Shown piece by piece: positions 54,350-62,598 of a stretch of DNA of 62,598 nt (positions within the stretch are counted from its first letter, which is position 1; the number at the start of each line of letters is the position of its first letter). A model generated the notes under the pieces. The model had not been told where the DNA came from, did no database searches, and worked only from the letters and a program-made list of their open reading frames with translations. A program made the position numbers and the translations under genes. The stretch is taken from NCBI GenBank assembly GCA_009602725.1, contig WELB01000222.1, forward strand, positions 30,446 to 93,043, in the 5' to 3' direction. Source of the stretch: Spirogloea muscicola (Eukaryota > Streptophyta > Zygnematophyceae > Spirogloeales > Spirogloeaceae).

Positions 54350-54910
54350 AGTGATGGAGGGCCTGAGTGGCCAAGTACAGAGGCAAGCACATTGACAGAT
54401 GTACATCACTGCTGCTGAGCTGACCCGCACAGTACTAACAAGTCAGCACGTAGAGGTCGCTAACTGATGCCCGATGCCCGGATGACAATCGACAAGCCCT
54501 TGTGCCACCAGCTAAGAATTGACCAGCTTTCTGGTGCAAAGCATGAGCCTGAGCTCGCTGCAAACAGGCTGACACACGACGACGCAGGGTCGACAAATAG
54601 ACTGCTGGCATGCCCATCTCGGCTGCCCATCTCGGCATATCCTCACATCGTGCATATCGTATACTTGTGATGTTCTCAAGTAGCTGTGGAGCCCACGCAG
54701 CCAAAGGTGTCAATTGCAGCTGGTAGGAGCTGATCGCTACGGGGTTAGTCAGAGTAGTGCTGCAGCTTTCTGTGCACTGCACTTCCCACTGCGTGGCCAG
54801 CAATGTGGGTCGATGCTGGACTCTTGTACGCCTCCGTCACAACCAGATTGACAAAGGCTCGTGGACCTCCGCCAGGTTGTACACCCGAAATGTCTAGGGA
54901 AGGAGGTGCC
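54350..54910 (-). mobile_element. Family B retroelement, C-terminal end
   Basis: From 54910 down, the minus strand gives 'DISGVQPGGGPRAFVNLVVT', 'THIAGHAVGSAVHRKLQHYS', 'AEMGMPAVYLSTLRRRVSAC' and 'QRAQAHALHQKAGQFLAGG', ending 'VSDLYVLTC' near 54435. The tail contains the variant hairpin 'gggcctgagtggccaagtac' near 54358. Two frame breaks make it dead. Confidence 0.65.
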
Positions 54911-55024
54911 AAAAATGGTACTACCCACAGAGAGACGGCGCGCGGTGCGCATGGAATGCAGGAGAGGCCAAATCAAGCCAACACACTGTTCAGGCACACA
55001 GGCTGAAGCACCCAGTGGCCATTG

Positions 55025-55320
55025 AGTCGCCGTGTGCTGCAGCGCTTTCCTGGCCCCTTCAGACTTTGTTCAGTCTTTTCGTGGACTGGCCAATCACAGC
55101 CATCGCTCGGTATTGCAAGAGTCGCTCTCTCCGGAAGCTAAAGCGCAAGCCTTAGGCCGCTGGCGAGGGATGGAAAAAGAGAAAGACGCTTCCATTAGAG
55201 GGCGGTGGCTGGGAGAGGGCTGTGAAGTTTGCGCCGCCGGGGTATCGATTTGGAAAAAGGAGGCCGCCGCTCCGCCTGCCACAGCGGGTGGTTCTTGTCA
55301 TTACTGAAGTCGCCCTATCA
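55025..55320 (+). mobile_element. Family A tail, degenerate
   Basis: 'ctggccccttcagactttgt' followed by 'gtggactggccaatcacagcc' and 'atcgctcggtattgc' matches the family A tail. An inverted-looking 'agggcggtggctgggagagg' follows near 55198. Confidence 0.5.
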
Positions 55321-55357
55321 GCTGCTCTGGCCCTGTTTGCCTAGTCTTTACTTCCTT

Positions 55358-56385
55358 TCAGCCCCTCTTAGCTAGAGCTTCGCGTTGTGTAGCCCCATCC
55401 TCTGCACTAGGTCGCAACGATGTACTGGCTCGGCTTGGCCTCCCTTCCATTTCGTGTGCAATGCGCCTTCTATGCAGCGCCCCAGCACCTCCTCGCTCCT
55501 TCTGTGGCCACAAACAGATGATGAGGTCATTCTGGCTGCCCACATGCTTAGATGTGTTGAGAGCGCTGAGCCGATTGCGATCCATACCCTACCAACAGAT
55601 GGCAATGTACACGAAACACGAGCAGTCTGGCAATGGAGGTGTCCTGCATCATGCCTGTCACCTCCAAATTGGCAAGCCTCCGTGCGGCGCCTGAACGTGG
55701 TCGCCCACCCACGGAGCGGCGGGCCCCGCCTCTTCCTCAATCCTCAATGCACACTTGTTGACGCTTTCCTAGTAGGAGCACCCATGCCGACTGTGCCTGG
55801 CTGGGCAACAACTACGTGGAGCACAAGGAGAGGCACAACGACCGCCCTCAAGGTGACCAGTTCTATCCTTGTGCTGTGGATGTCTACGACGGCTACAGTA
55901 AGAAATTCTTACACCTCTTCCAGCATCTGATCCAGATGCTGGTCGACGCGCGTGGTTGTTATTGGTGGGGTAGCTAGGGGCATAAACAGCATTGTGCAGG
56001 CATTAGTTGCATCTTATAGAATGCGCCTTTCGCTATGTTTGCAGCGCTCCCAAGCTTCGCTATCCACCAACGTGCTGGGCTTGCAAAAAGCAAGGCCACT
56101 GGCTTCCATGGCTGTGCTCCCAAAGTTAGCTTGTCGGATTTGCATGTGCTCACTTCTGGGTACTGTTGGCCCCCTTTTGCCGGCTTGTGCACAGTCTTCT
56201 ATGCCCCCATTGGCAAAGGGCTTCGCTTTGTGTAGCCCCATTTTGTTACACTGGCGTTTGCCCGAACAGTCTGTTGTCTGATTGGAGTGATTTGCCTCCC
56301 TTTCGTCCCAAGCCCACCGCGTGCCTTTTCTCCCCTTCACTCGTCAGTCCCTTTTGGACTGGCTTCTACAGCCATCGCCCGCTGT
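55358..56385 (+). mobile_element. Family A retroelement, post-RT region to tail
   Basis: 'AAHMLRCVESAEPIAIHTL' (about 55530-55590) corresponds to the 'ATHMLRC...GIHNLL' knuckle of the family B copy at 24.6 kb. With frame changes it continues 'NYVEHKERHNDRPQGDQFYP', 'LFQHLIQMLVDARG' (the same place as 'WLELLNQLSRHAIV' in the 23.5-kb copy) and 'FAIHQRAGLAKSKATGF', and ends 'VSLSDLHVLTSGY' near 56160. The tail follows, with 'ttggactggcttctacagcc' (near 56348). It is the longest family A copy in the window. RT itself is absent. Confidence 0.65.
55920..55942. repeat. Perfect 10-bp hairpin in family A coding remnant
   Basis: CCAGCATCTG, loop ATC, then CAGATGCTGG. Lies in the 'LFQHLIQML' codons of the remnant. 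Confidence 0.75.
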
Positions 56386-56389
56386 GAAA

Positions 56390-56715
56390 TATTTCGTGTA
56401 TCTGAAACAAATGAAGGCCAACTGGTCAAGTACAAAGGCAAGCACATCTAAAGACCTACATAACCTACGGCAGATTGACCTGTTCAGTTACCACGGGTCA
56501 AACCATGAAGGTCACTAATCGATGCCTGGATACTGGATGTCAGATACGAAGCCCTTCTGCCACCAACTGGAGCTCGCCCAGCTTTCTGGTGCAAAGCATT
56601 AGCCTGAGCACGCTGCAAGCAGGCCGAAACTCGTCGTCGCAAGAACGACTGATATGCAGCTGGCAAGCCCATCTCAGCCGGAAACATCTGCACGTCGTGT
56701 GTAGCCTAGATTGGC
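56390..56715 (-). mobile_element. Family B retroelement 3' end, abutting a family A tail
   Basis: The minus strand reads 'MQMFPAEMGLPAAYQSFLRR', 'LQRAQANALHQKAGRAPVGG' and 'ISDLHGLTRGN', closely matching the 24-kb copy. The tail has 'aaggccaactggtcaagtac' and ends at 'ACACGAAAT' near 56390, directly against the end of the family A tail at 56385. Confidence 0.7.
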
Positions 56716-56930
56716 CGTAAAGGAGCTGCTTCTTTGCTGGTTGGCTCCTTCACAGCCACAGCTACCTTTGGAAGACCTTGAACATTCCTTTGGGCTGGCC
56801 TCTCACGGCCATTGGCGTAAAATCGGAGAAGGTATTTCTCTTAGAAGAGATGCACTCGCTCTCCTTGTGGGCTGGCCTTTCACAGCCCTCGCCCCCTTGA
56901 TTGAACGTGAGCACAGCCGTAGGCCCAACC
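56716..56930 (+). mobile_element. Family A tail modules
   Basis: Three stem-loop modules in a row: 'ggttggctccttcacagcc' (56739), 'gggctggcctctcacggcc' (56793) and 'gggctggcctttcacagccc' (56868), followed by CGCCCCCTTG. No coding part is attached, although the sequence opens right where the reverse family B copy ends. Confidence 0.55.
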
Positions 56931-57251
56931 TCGCAGGAGCGGGAGCGGGAGCGGGGGTTGGAGAAGGAGCGAGAAAATAGAGAGGAAGAGGAAAGAGAAA
57001 CTGCTTTTCCAATGTCACGCTCGCATGACCAAAAGGAAGGCGAAGGCAAAAGCCAGTACACGGTTTGTGAAGAACACGGATGCTGAGAGCGGCGAAGGCA
57101 ACGAAGCGGAAAAAGAGTCTGGTAACCCACGAGCGAGCTCATCGTACACAGGTGCGCCAAGCCAAGAGCTCCCGGGGCGCGCCTCAGAGACCACGGCGCC
57201 GCGCTCTGCGGCGGCTGCGGCGGCGCCCGCCACCGCGCTCGCCCGCCCGCC

Positions 57252-57825
57252 ATGATCGCCAACAGGCGCGACTTCCGCGGCGCGCCCCCAACCTCCGCGC
57301 CGCTGCTGCTCAACGCTGGCAGGCTTGTCCACGCCTGACCGGCAGCCACCGCCGCCCGCGCGCAGGTGGAGCCTGGTCACGGGCCCGGCCGCCATCCTCC
57401 TGGCCGTCGCCGCGTACGGCGTCGGCACGACATTCCTGCTGGAGGTGAGGTCTCGCCTCAGCGGCAGCAGACTGACACCCTAATCTCAAACCCTAGCCCC
57501 AAGGAGCAGCTTGCCCTGCTTTTTCGGCACCCGAGCGCGCGGTGCACCCGTCACTACATCAGCGGATGCATCGCCTCTGTCAAGCGCTGCCGGCATGACC
57601 ACCTTGCGAAGGCGCGGTGCATTCCCTGCTGGCATTTGTCGCCTTTCCTGTAGGCCACACTTAGCTTGCGCTTTGCATGCGAAGCTTTGCTTGCTGCAGC
57701 TGCAGACGATGTAGACAACCTGGAGCAGCGGCACCTGACGGCCATGTTGCCGGGCTTGTGTCTCAGAGGCCAGCCGCGAAATCTACAACGACCGCCTCGA
57801 AGTAGCACCCGCTCGCCTTGAATGA
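57252..57825 (+). CDS. Doubtful small membrane protein
   Basis: An ATG at 57252 opens 'MIANRRDFRGAPPTSAPLLL'. After a possible intron, an exon (57366-57444, donor GAG|GTGAGG) encodes one hydrophobic span, 'WSLVTGPAAILLAVAAYGVG'. A later segment reads either 'DDVDNLEQRHLTAMLPG' or 'SEASREIYNDRLEVAPARLE' to a TGA at 57825. GC content and splice signals look like a host gene, but the joins are ambiguous and I recognise no family. A small mitochondrial or ER membrane protein is one possibility. Confidence 0.3.
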
Positions 57826-58714
57826 GCAGCAGGTTCTCCATGTCTCAAGCAACACCACACCCTCCCTGCCGGCATGGATGACAAGCTTCTACCAAGCAAC
57901 AGGCGACCCGCTCAGATGCAACTGAACATGATGGTCTCTAACACCACTGGCTTTGCCATATCCTTGATCTCCTAAGAAGCTCCACCGAAGAGCTTCACAA
58001 ACCCATGTTTGGGTCCTCTCAAGCAATGAGTAGGAAGGACCAGAGCGCTTCAGGCAGGACACCAGCTTGCATAATCTAGTACTTTGGGACATTAATAACA
58101 TATCCACCAGCAGCCACATATACCATTGCCCCCAAATGGTGGCTACAATCTAAGCGTGTACGACATATCCAGGCTTGATATTGTACACAAGCTTTCAGAC
58201 TGACAGTCAGCTACACAATCAAGCCTGTCTGCATGACAAACAGCTGTGTTCTGCTTTAAGGAAGTGGCTGCCTAGTATGGGCTACCGAGCAGGAGTGGAT
58301 AGCCGACCCCACCGAGCAGGAGTCGATAGCCGACCCCACATTGGCAGGTGCTGCTGCTAATAATCAGCTCAGTCCAGGTTCACAACACTCCTGACGAGAA
58401 ACAATGCAAGAACTAGGACTTGTCAGACTGACTTTCCACGGTCGTACTCAAGCTTGTCTTCACAAGAGCTGATTGATGCCATAGCCGACAGTCATATCTG
58501 TACAACATGCTGGACAAATGAGATGCCGGTCCATCTTGAGAACTGGCATCTGCCGGGGTTGGCGATGGATTGCCAGAATGATCTGCGACCTGACACAGGC
58601 CAACAGCATACCAGAAAAGCGGACGAAAATTAAGGCCATATGAACCAGCCGACACCAATATAGTCAATGATTGATACATGCAACCACTAAGGTCCGAGGA
58701 ATGTCCAACCTACC
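57826..58714. other. Convergent intergenic space
   Basis: No gene seen. It probably includes the 3' UTR of the sorting receptor. A 27-bp unit (accgagcaggagt(g/c)gatagccgacccc) is repeated twice at 58284-58337. Confidence 0.45.
58284..58337. repeat. 27-bp direct repeat, two copies
   Basis: Adjacent copies differ at one position (gtggat versus gtcgat). Confidence 0.85.
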
Positions 58715-61700
58715 TTACGCCTCTTCATTCAAGGGCTGCCTGGCTGCAGTGGCTGTCTCATTCTGACTGTCAAGAGGCATGTACTGTGCCATGATCGCCC
58801 GAATCTCAGAATCCATGTATGTCTGTCATGTCAGGCAATATGACAAATGAGGATCTTGCAAGAGGTATATTCCTAACATCTCTCGCATACTCGTCAGACG
58901 ACTCCACCTGCTGGCCAAGAACAGAATATGGAGAGGTATGACAAGGCAATCCCCATTCCTCGACCTAAGGGGTTGAGGACTTAGCAGGCACCCACCCGTA
59001 ACCGGTACTTGTAGAGTACGTAACCACCCACAGCGACTACTGCCAAGCAAGCCACCAAAATGATAGACCAGAACCACCCAAATGTGCTGCTTCCACCAGC
59101 CTTGTCACCTGCATTTTCACAACCCGGTTGGTCAAACCAAGGCAGTATCTGGAGCATGTTAGAACTGACTTTGATTCTTGGCACTCACAAGCCCCCAACG
59201 AAGTGATGAATCCGGCAAGAACCAGTCCATATTACCACTACATCATGATTCCATCTCAGCCGCATCAGAGGAAGCCGAAGATGAGAGAGTGCCTAGAGAG
59301 AGAGAGCTTGTAAACGGACGTACTTATGCACTTGTCATGCTGCTCAAGATAGACACCTCCTGAGGCGCAGGTGCACTTGTAGGATCCATAAGTATTCTTG
59401 CAGCGGCAATCTGAGCACTTGCACACTCCAGTGTTTGGCTTGCACTCATCAATGTCTTCGCAGTCCTTGCCATTCCCCGTAAACCCCTTGGGACACTTAC
59501 AACCAGTACCACCATTTACTTCCTGCACACCAATAGTAAGTCCAAGTAAGCAGAGTAGTTTAGTTGTATCTTTGCTTCCACGTGCAGCTAGCTAGCAAGT
59601 ATCTAAATGACTGCATCTTTGACACATCAGACTTGCTCAACAGGTTTTCTAATGATTTTCTCTCAACGTTGGGTCCTCATGAGCAATGTAAGTCCAAGGA
59701 TTCCTGTTTTTGATGTGACTGCCACACACATGGGCAGCTGTGTGCCTAGAGCTGGCAATGATTTGCACATTGTGTCAACAAGCATGCCAGAAGAGAGAGG
59801 CTCTGTCTTACATCGCAGGCTGTGAAATAGTTTCCATCGTGAGTATCATTCCAGCAGCCGCCATTGTCAATCTTGCAGCGCCCAGGACCGGCAGCTGTCC
59901 ACATCAGCAACACAGTCTTAGTCTTTGACTGCAATGTAGAGGCAACAAGAAGCTCCAAGTAGACATCGCCAGACATCCCTAATGGTGAAGCAGTACTACC
60001 ATTGACGGGTCACGTATAAGATGACATACGTTCACAACTAGTGTACCCATCACCAATGAAGACTGTGCCAGTTTCCTTGTCTGTGGGGCACACGCAGACC
60101 TTTCCACGAAAAGTGTCCTGCAGGGCATCCAAGAAGGAACAGAATTCAGGCACTGCACTCAAAACTCTTTTAGGGCCCTCAATGTCACAATGCTCAGTAT
60201 TATCAACCGCATGCCGCACATGCATGCACAGCCAACGACAGGAGATGATGAGACGAAATGCACCCGTGTCCATCTGCCTATCATTCGAACAGTCACCGTC
60301 ACCTACCTTACAGGCAGTCTTGCCAAAACCAGACCAGCATCCTCCATTATTCTCCTTACACTCATTGGTCTGAATATCTGCACCAGGCAATCAACAGACA
60401 CAGAGTCCAGACGTGAGGAGCACTTAGGAAGCACAATATACCAAAGCAAGAAATTCTTCCAGACAACTCAGACAAATACTTGAGGTGACTTAGAATCTTA
60501 CCAGCTCCAAGACAGACTGGTGGATCGGTGGTCTCCTCAAAACCAGAGCAAATAGCCTTCTGTACAGTAGTCTTGTCCAGCTTGCCTATACCAATAGAGT
60601 ACAGCAACATATCGGTAAAAGTGAGCTGACAATTTGCTGCAATAAGCAACCCCCATGCTCAGCAACTCTTGTATGTCAAGATGCAGCTGTTGTGTGTGAT
60701 GCTCAAGTCAGTGGGTTGGCGACAATCAATCACCAGAGCCGACAATCAATCACCAGGGCAACTTCGGCTCCGCATAGACAAGAATACCTCGATACTGCTT
60801 CCTGTTGATGACAATCGTAGGAAGGATGGTGACATCGCCCCTCTCACCATCACCAACCTGTCAAAAGCTGAACTCTGTATGAAAATGCTGGGGGCTGCAT
60901 ATCCAGCAAAGCCACAAGATCTGTACATGACAATACTGTGATAGAGCGACTGTGTTGCAGCATCACAACTCACTCTTTGTGGCTAAAGTAGCTTCGAAAA
61001 TGGTGCAGGCCAACATACCGCACATGGACAAAAGTTTGATCATTTTCAAGTCCATCCCGTTGCTAGAAGGTTAACTAATGACGTGGAGCTCACCTGGTTA
61101 TCCTGCTCTGCTTTGAGAATCTTGTTATCCTCATCCTTGGTGACATCACCCATGCAAGTTCGTACGCTGTCGATATCAATTCCTGGACATATTGTAGCAG
61201 AATCTTGAGGGCTTGCAACTACCATCACCAGCTATGGGCGTACCAGCTCAACCCGTAACACCACACAAGCACAGGTGAAGCAAGCTGTTCCTTCGTGACT
61301 ATTTGTACAAGGAGACCATGTGCTCATGTAGACATGATCTCAAACTCCCCAAGTTATTACTGCAATGTACCCAATATGCAGCTGCAACACAAAATCAAGG
61401 TTCACCCAATGTATGAGAACATATATACAGCTACTATGCTTGAGAGAATCATACCTAGAGCCTTGATGACAGTCTCAGCACACTCCTGATTGTACAACTT
61501 CTTACTCATCGGGCACCGCATCTGAAAATCGGTGACATAGTCCCACCACAACCACGGCCTGAAACATCCAATACTGGGTGGAAATTGTCAATTCAATGAT
61601 CAGGACAGTAAGTAGTAGGACAGGAAGTACGTGTTCATTCCATAAAGTAAATGCAATAACAGATGCATTATCAGCTACTGACATGAGCAGCACTCTAGGA

Positions 61701-62598
61701 AGTGATAGTTACTTATATCACAAGCGAGAATATTGCAGAATGCAGAGGCTGATACTACGCAGTAAGTGCGATGCTGACCGATTGATCTCTTGGGCAGCTT
61801 TGAAGAAGCAAAGCTGACGGAGGTTCTCAATAACAACATCCTTCCCATCGTAACCTTTCTCGAAATCCTGTGAAGGAAGGTTGACAAAGCACGTCATTCA
61901 GCAGGCAGCTCTGCCTGTGCTCCCAAGCACCTACTGGTGATCTGAGATCATACATCGCCTTCAAAGAGCACAGTGTGAATGGAACTCGGACAAGCGCCTG
62001 TGACCACGCTGAACTTAAAAGTGAGCTCACCACTACGGAGCTGCTTTTTACTGCAGAACAAGCTTTGCAGGATGACGTCGTTGAATGAGGTTTGCTGCAT
62101 GGCTGCTAAGCCTTGCTTCACCAGCTTGTCCACGTGCAACAGACTTGCATAGAGAGTAGTGGCAGGACTGACCTGCTCCGGATCAGGGGCGCAGTATCTG
62201 CCTTTGTTGATGCACTGCGACTGGCACTGCTTGCTGTCCGTGTACGTCTGGGGGCAATACCATGTGATGTAGTGGGGAGTGAAGAGGGTGTAGTTCCCCT
62301 CCTCCAGCACCTGCGCCACTCCCTTGAAGTCCCGGACAAACTGGATCTGCATGTCGCACTTCTGCCCACACTCGTCGTTGCTATTGGTCCACAGCTCGTA
62401 CTCCACGCGGTTGTCGGGGTGTGGCAGAGCCTCGGTCCAGTCCAGGCTCACGTGCACCACATCCTTCCTGAGGGCGGTCTTGATGGCATCGGTCGTGTTC
62501 TTGGCAAGGAGGGCAGACGGGATCGTGATGTTGTTCACGTACTGAGTCTGGCTCTCAGTGCTGTCCGGATCCTCGTCGGGGGCATCCATGGTGATCAG
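58715..62598 (-). CDS. Vacuolar sorting receptor (VSR/BP80 family), 5' end outside window
   Basis: VSRs are type I membrane proteins that carry soluble cargo to the vacuole. The gene enters from the right edge. 62163-62598 gives '[20 protein letters not shown]', '[20 protein letters not shown]' and '[14 protein letters not shown]'. Then '[20 protein letters not shown]' (61800-61868), '[20 protein letters not shown]' (61455-61560), '[20 protein letters not shown]' (61095-61190), '[18 protein letters not shown]' (60797-60850) and '[20 protein letters not shown]' (about 60515-60585). EGF-like repeats follow: '[20 protein letters not shown]' (60310-60375), '[15 protein letters not shown]' (59810-59895) and the Ca-binding '[12 protein letters not shown]' (59340-59527). 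The membrane span '[20 protein letters not shown]' (near 59060) leads to a cytosolic tail with the sorting signal 'YMPL' and a stop at 58715. The N-terminal PA domain lies beyond the window. Confidence 0.96.
60721..60760. repeat. 20-bp direct repeat near a VSR exon
   Basis: 'gacaatcaatcaccag' followed by (a/g)g(c)c, twice in a row. Lies in the intron ~40 bp inside the donor of the 'NRKQYRG' exon. Confidence 0.8.

Overview
This is a nuclear window from a green-lineage eukaryote. Genes are rich in spliceosomal introns (mostly cag|GT...cag|G), GC-rich at their 5' ends, and resemble land-plant proteins: a MED32-like Mediator subunit, a vacuolar sorting receptor with EGF repeats, a plant-type C26/GATase hydrolase with a long C-terminal tail, a BAT1/GABA-permease-like transporter, RPN5, SKI2 and a SOL1/At5g42320-like carboxypeptidase. 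With the heavy retroelement load, a green alga (perhaps an early streptophyte alga) is the best guess; this is inference, not a species identification. I recognised no rRNA, tRNA, operon or CRISPR array.

Layout. 1-8.2 kb is a retroelement island: 3' ends of a non-LTR family ('family A') interrupted by a 5.9-kb Ty1/copia element with intact LTRs (1407-1969, 6790-7353), a 5-bp target-site duplication, and a badly rearranged interior. 8.6-16.7 kb (-) is SKI2, head-to-head with a MED32-like gene (16.96-17.9 kb, +). 18.5-19.5 kb (-) is a NiCoT/UreH-like membrane protein; after a 791-base gap comes the 3' part of RRP1/Nop52 (20.4-21.5 kb, +). 22.6-25.1 kb holds nested non-LTR remnants of families A and B, then an amino acid permease (25.2-27.6 kb, +), more remnants, an unrecognised acidic protein (28.9-29.4 kb, -) and a class I glutamine-amidotransferase-like hydrolase (30.8-33.5 kb, -). 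RPN5 of the 26S proteasome lid lies at 34.5-38.3 kb (+), followed by a third retroelement island (39-40.6 kb) and a plastid-type PDZ protein (40.7-41.9 kb, +). An M14 carboxypeptidase (42.7-45.9 kb, -) is head-to-head with a class-A beta-lactamase-fold serine hydrolase (46.1-49.8 kb, +). 50.3-54.0 kb (-) encodes one or two unrecognised zinc-binding proteins. 54.4-56.9 kb is a fourth retroelement island, followed by a doubtful small membrane protein and a vacuolar sorting receptor (58.7 kb to the right edge, -, N-terminus outside).

The host genes are housekeeping functions (RNA surveillance, transcription, ribosome biogenesis, proteasome, vacuolar sorting, transport, peptidases) with no shared pathway. 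They sit as short-spaced head-to-head pairs separated by islands of dead retroelements. The most unusual items are the bacterial-looking serine hydrolase with conserved SxxK/SDN/K-V-G elements and a novel C-terminal extension; the copia element whose protease segment survives only in inverted orientation with microhomology junctions; the non-LTR families whose 3' tails carry conserved but different hairpins; and several perfect short hairpins, one straddling a SKI2 splice donor.
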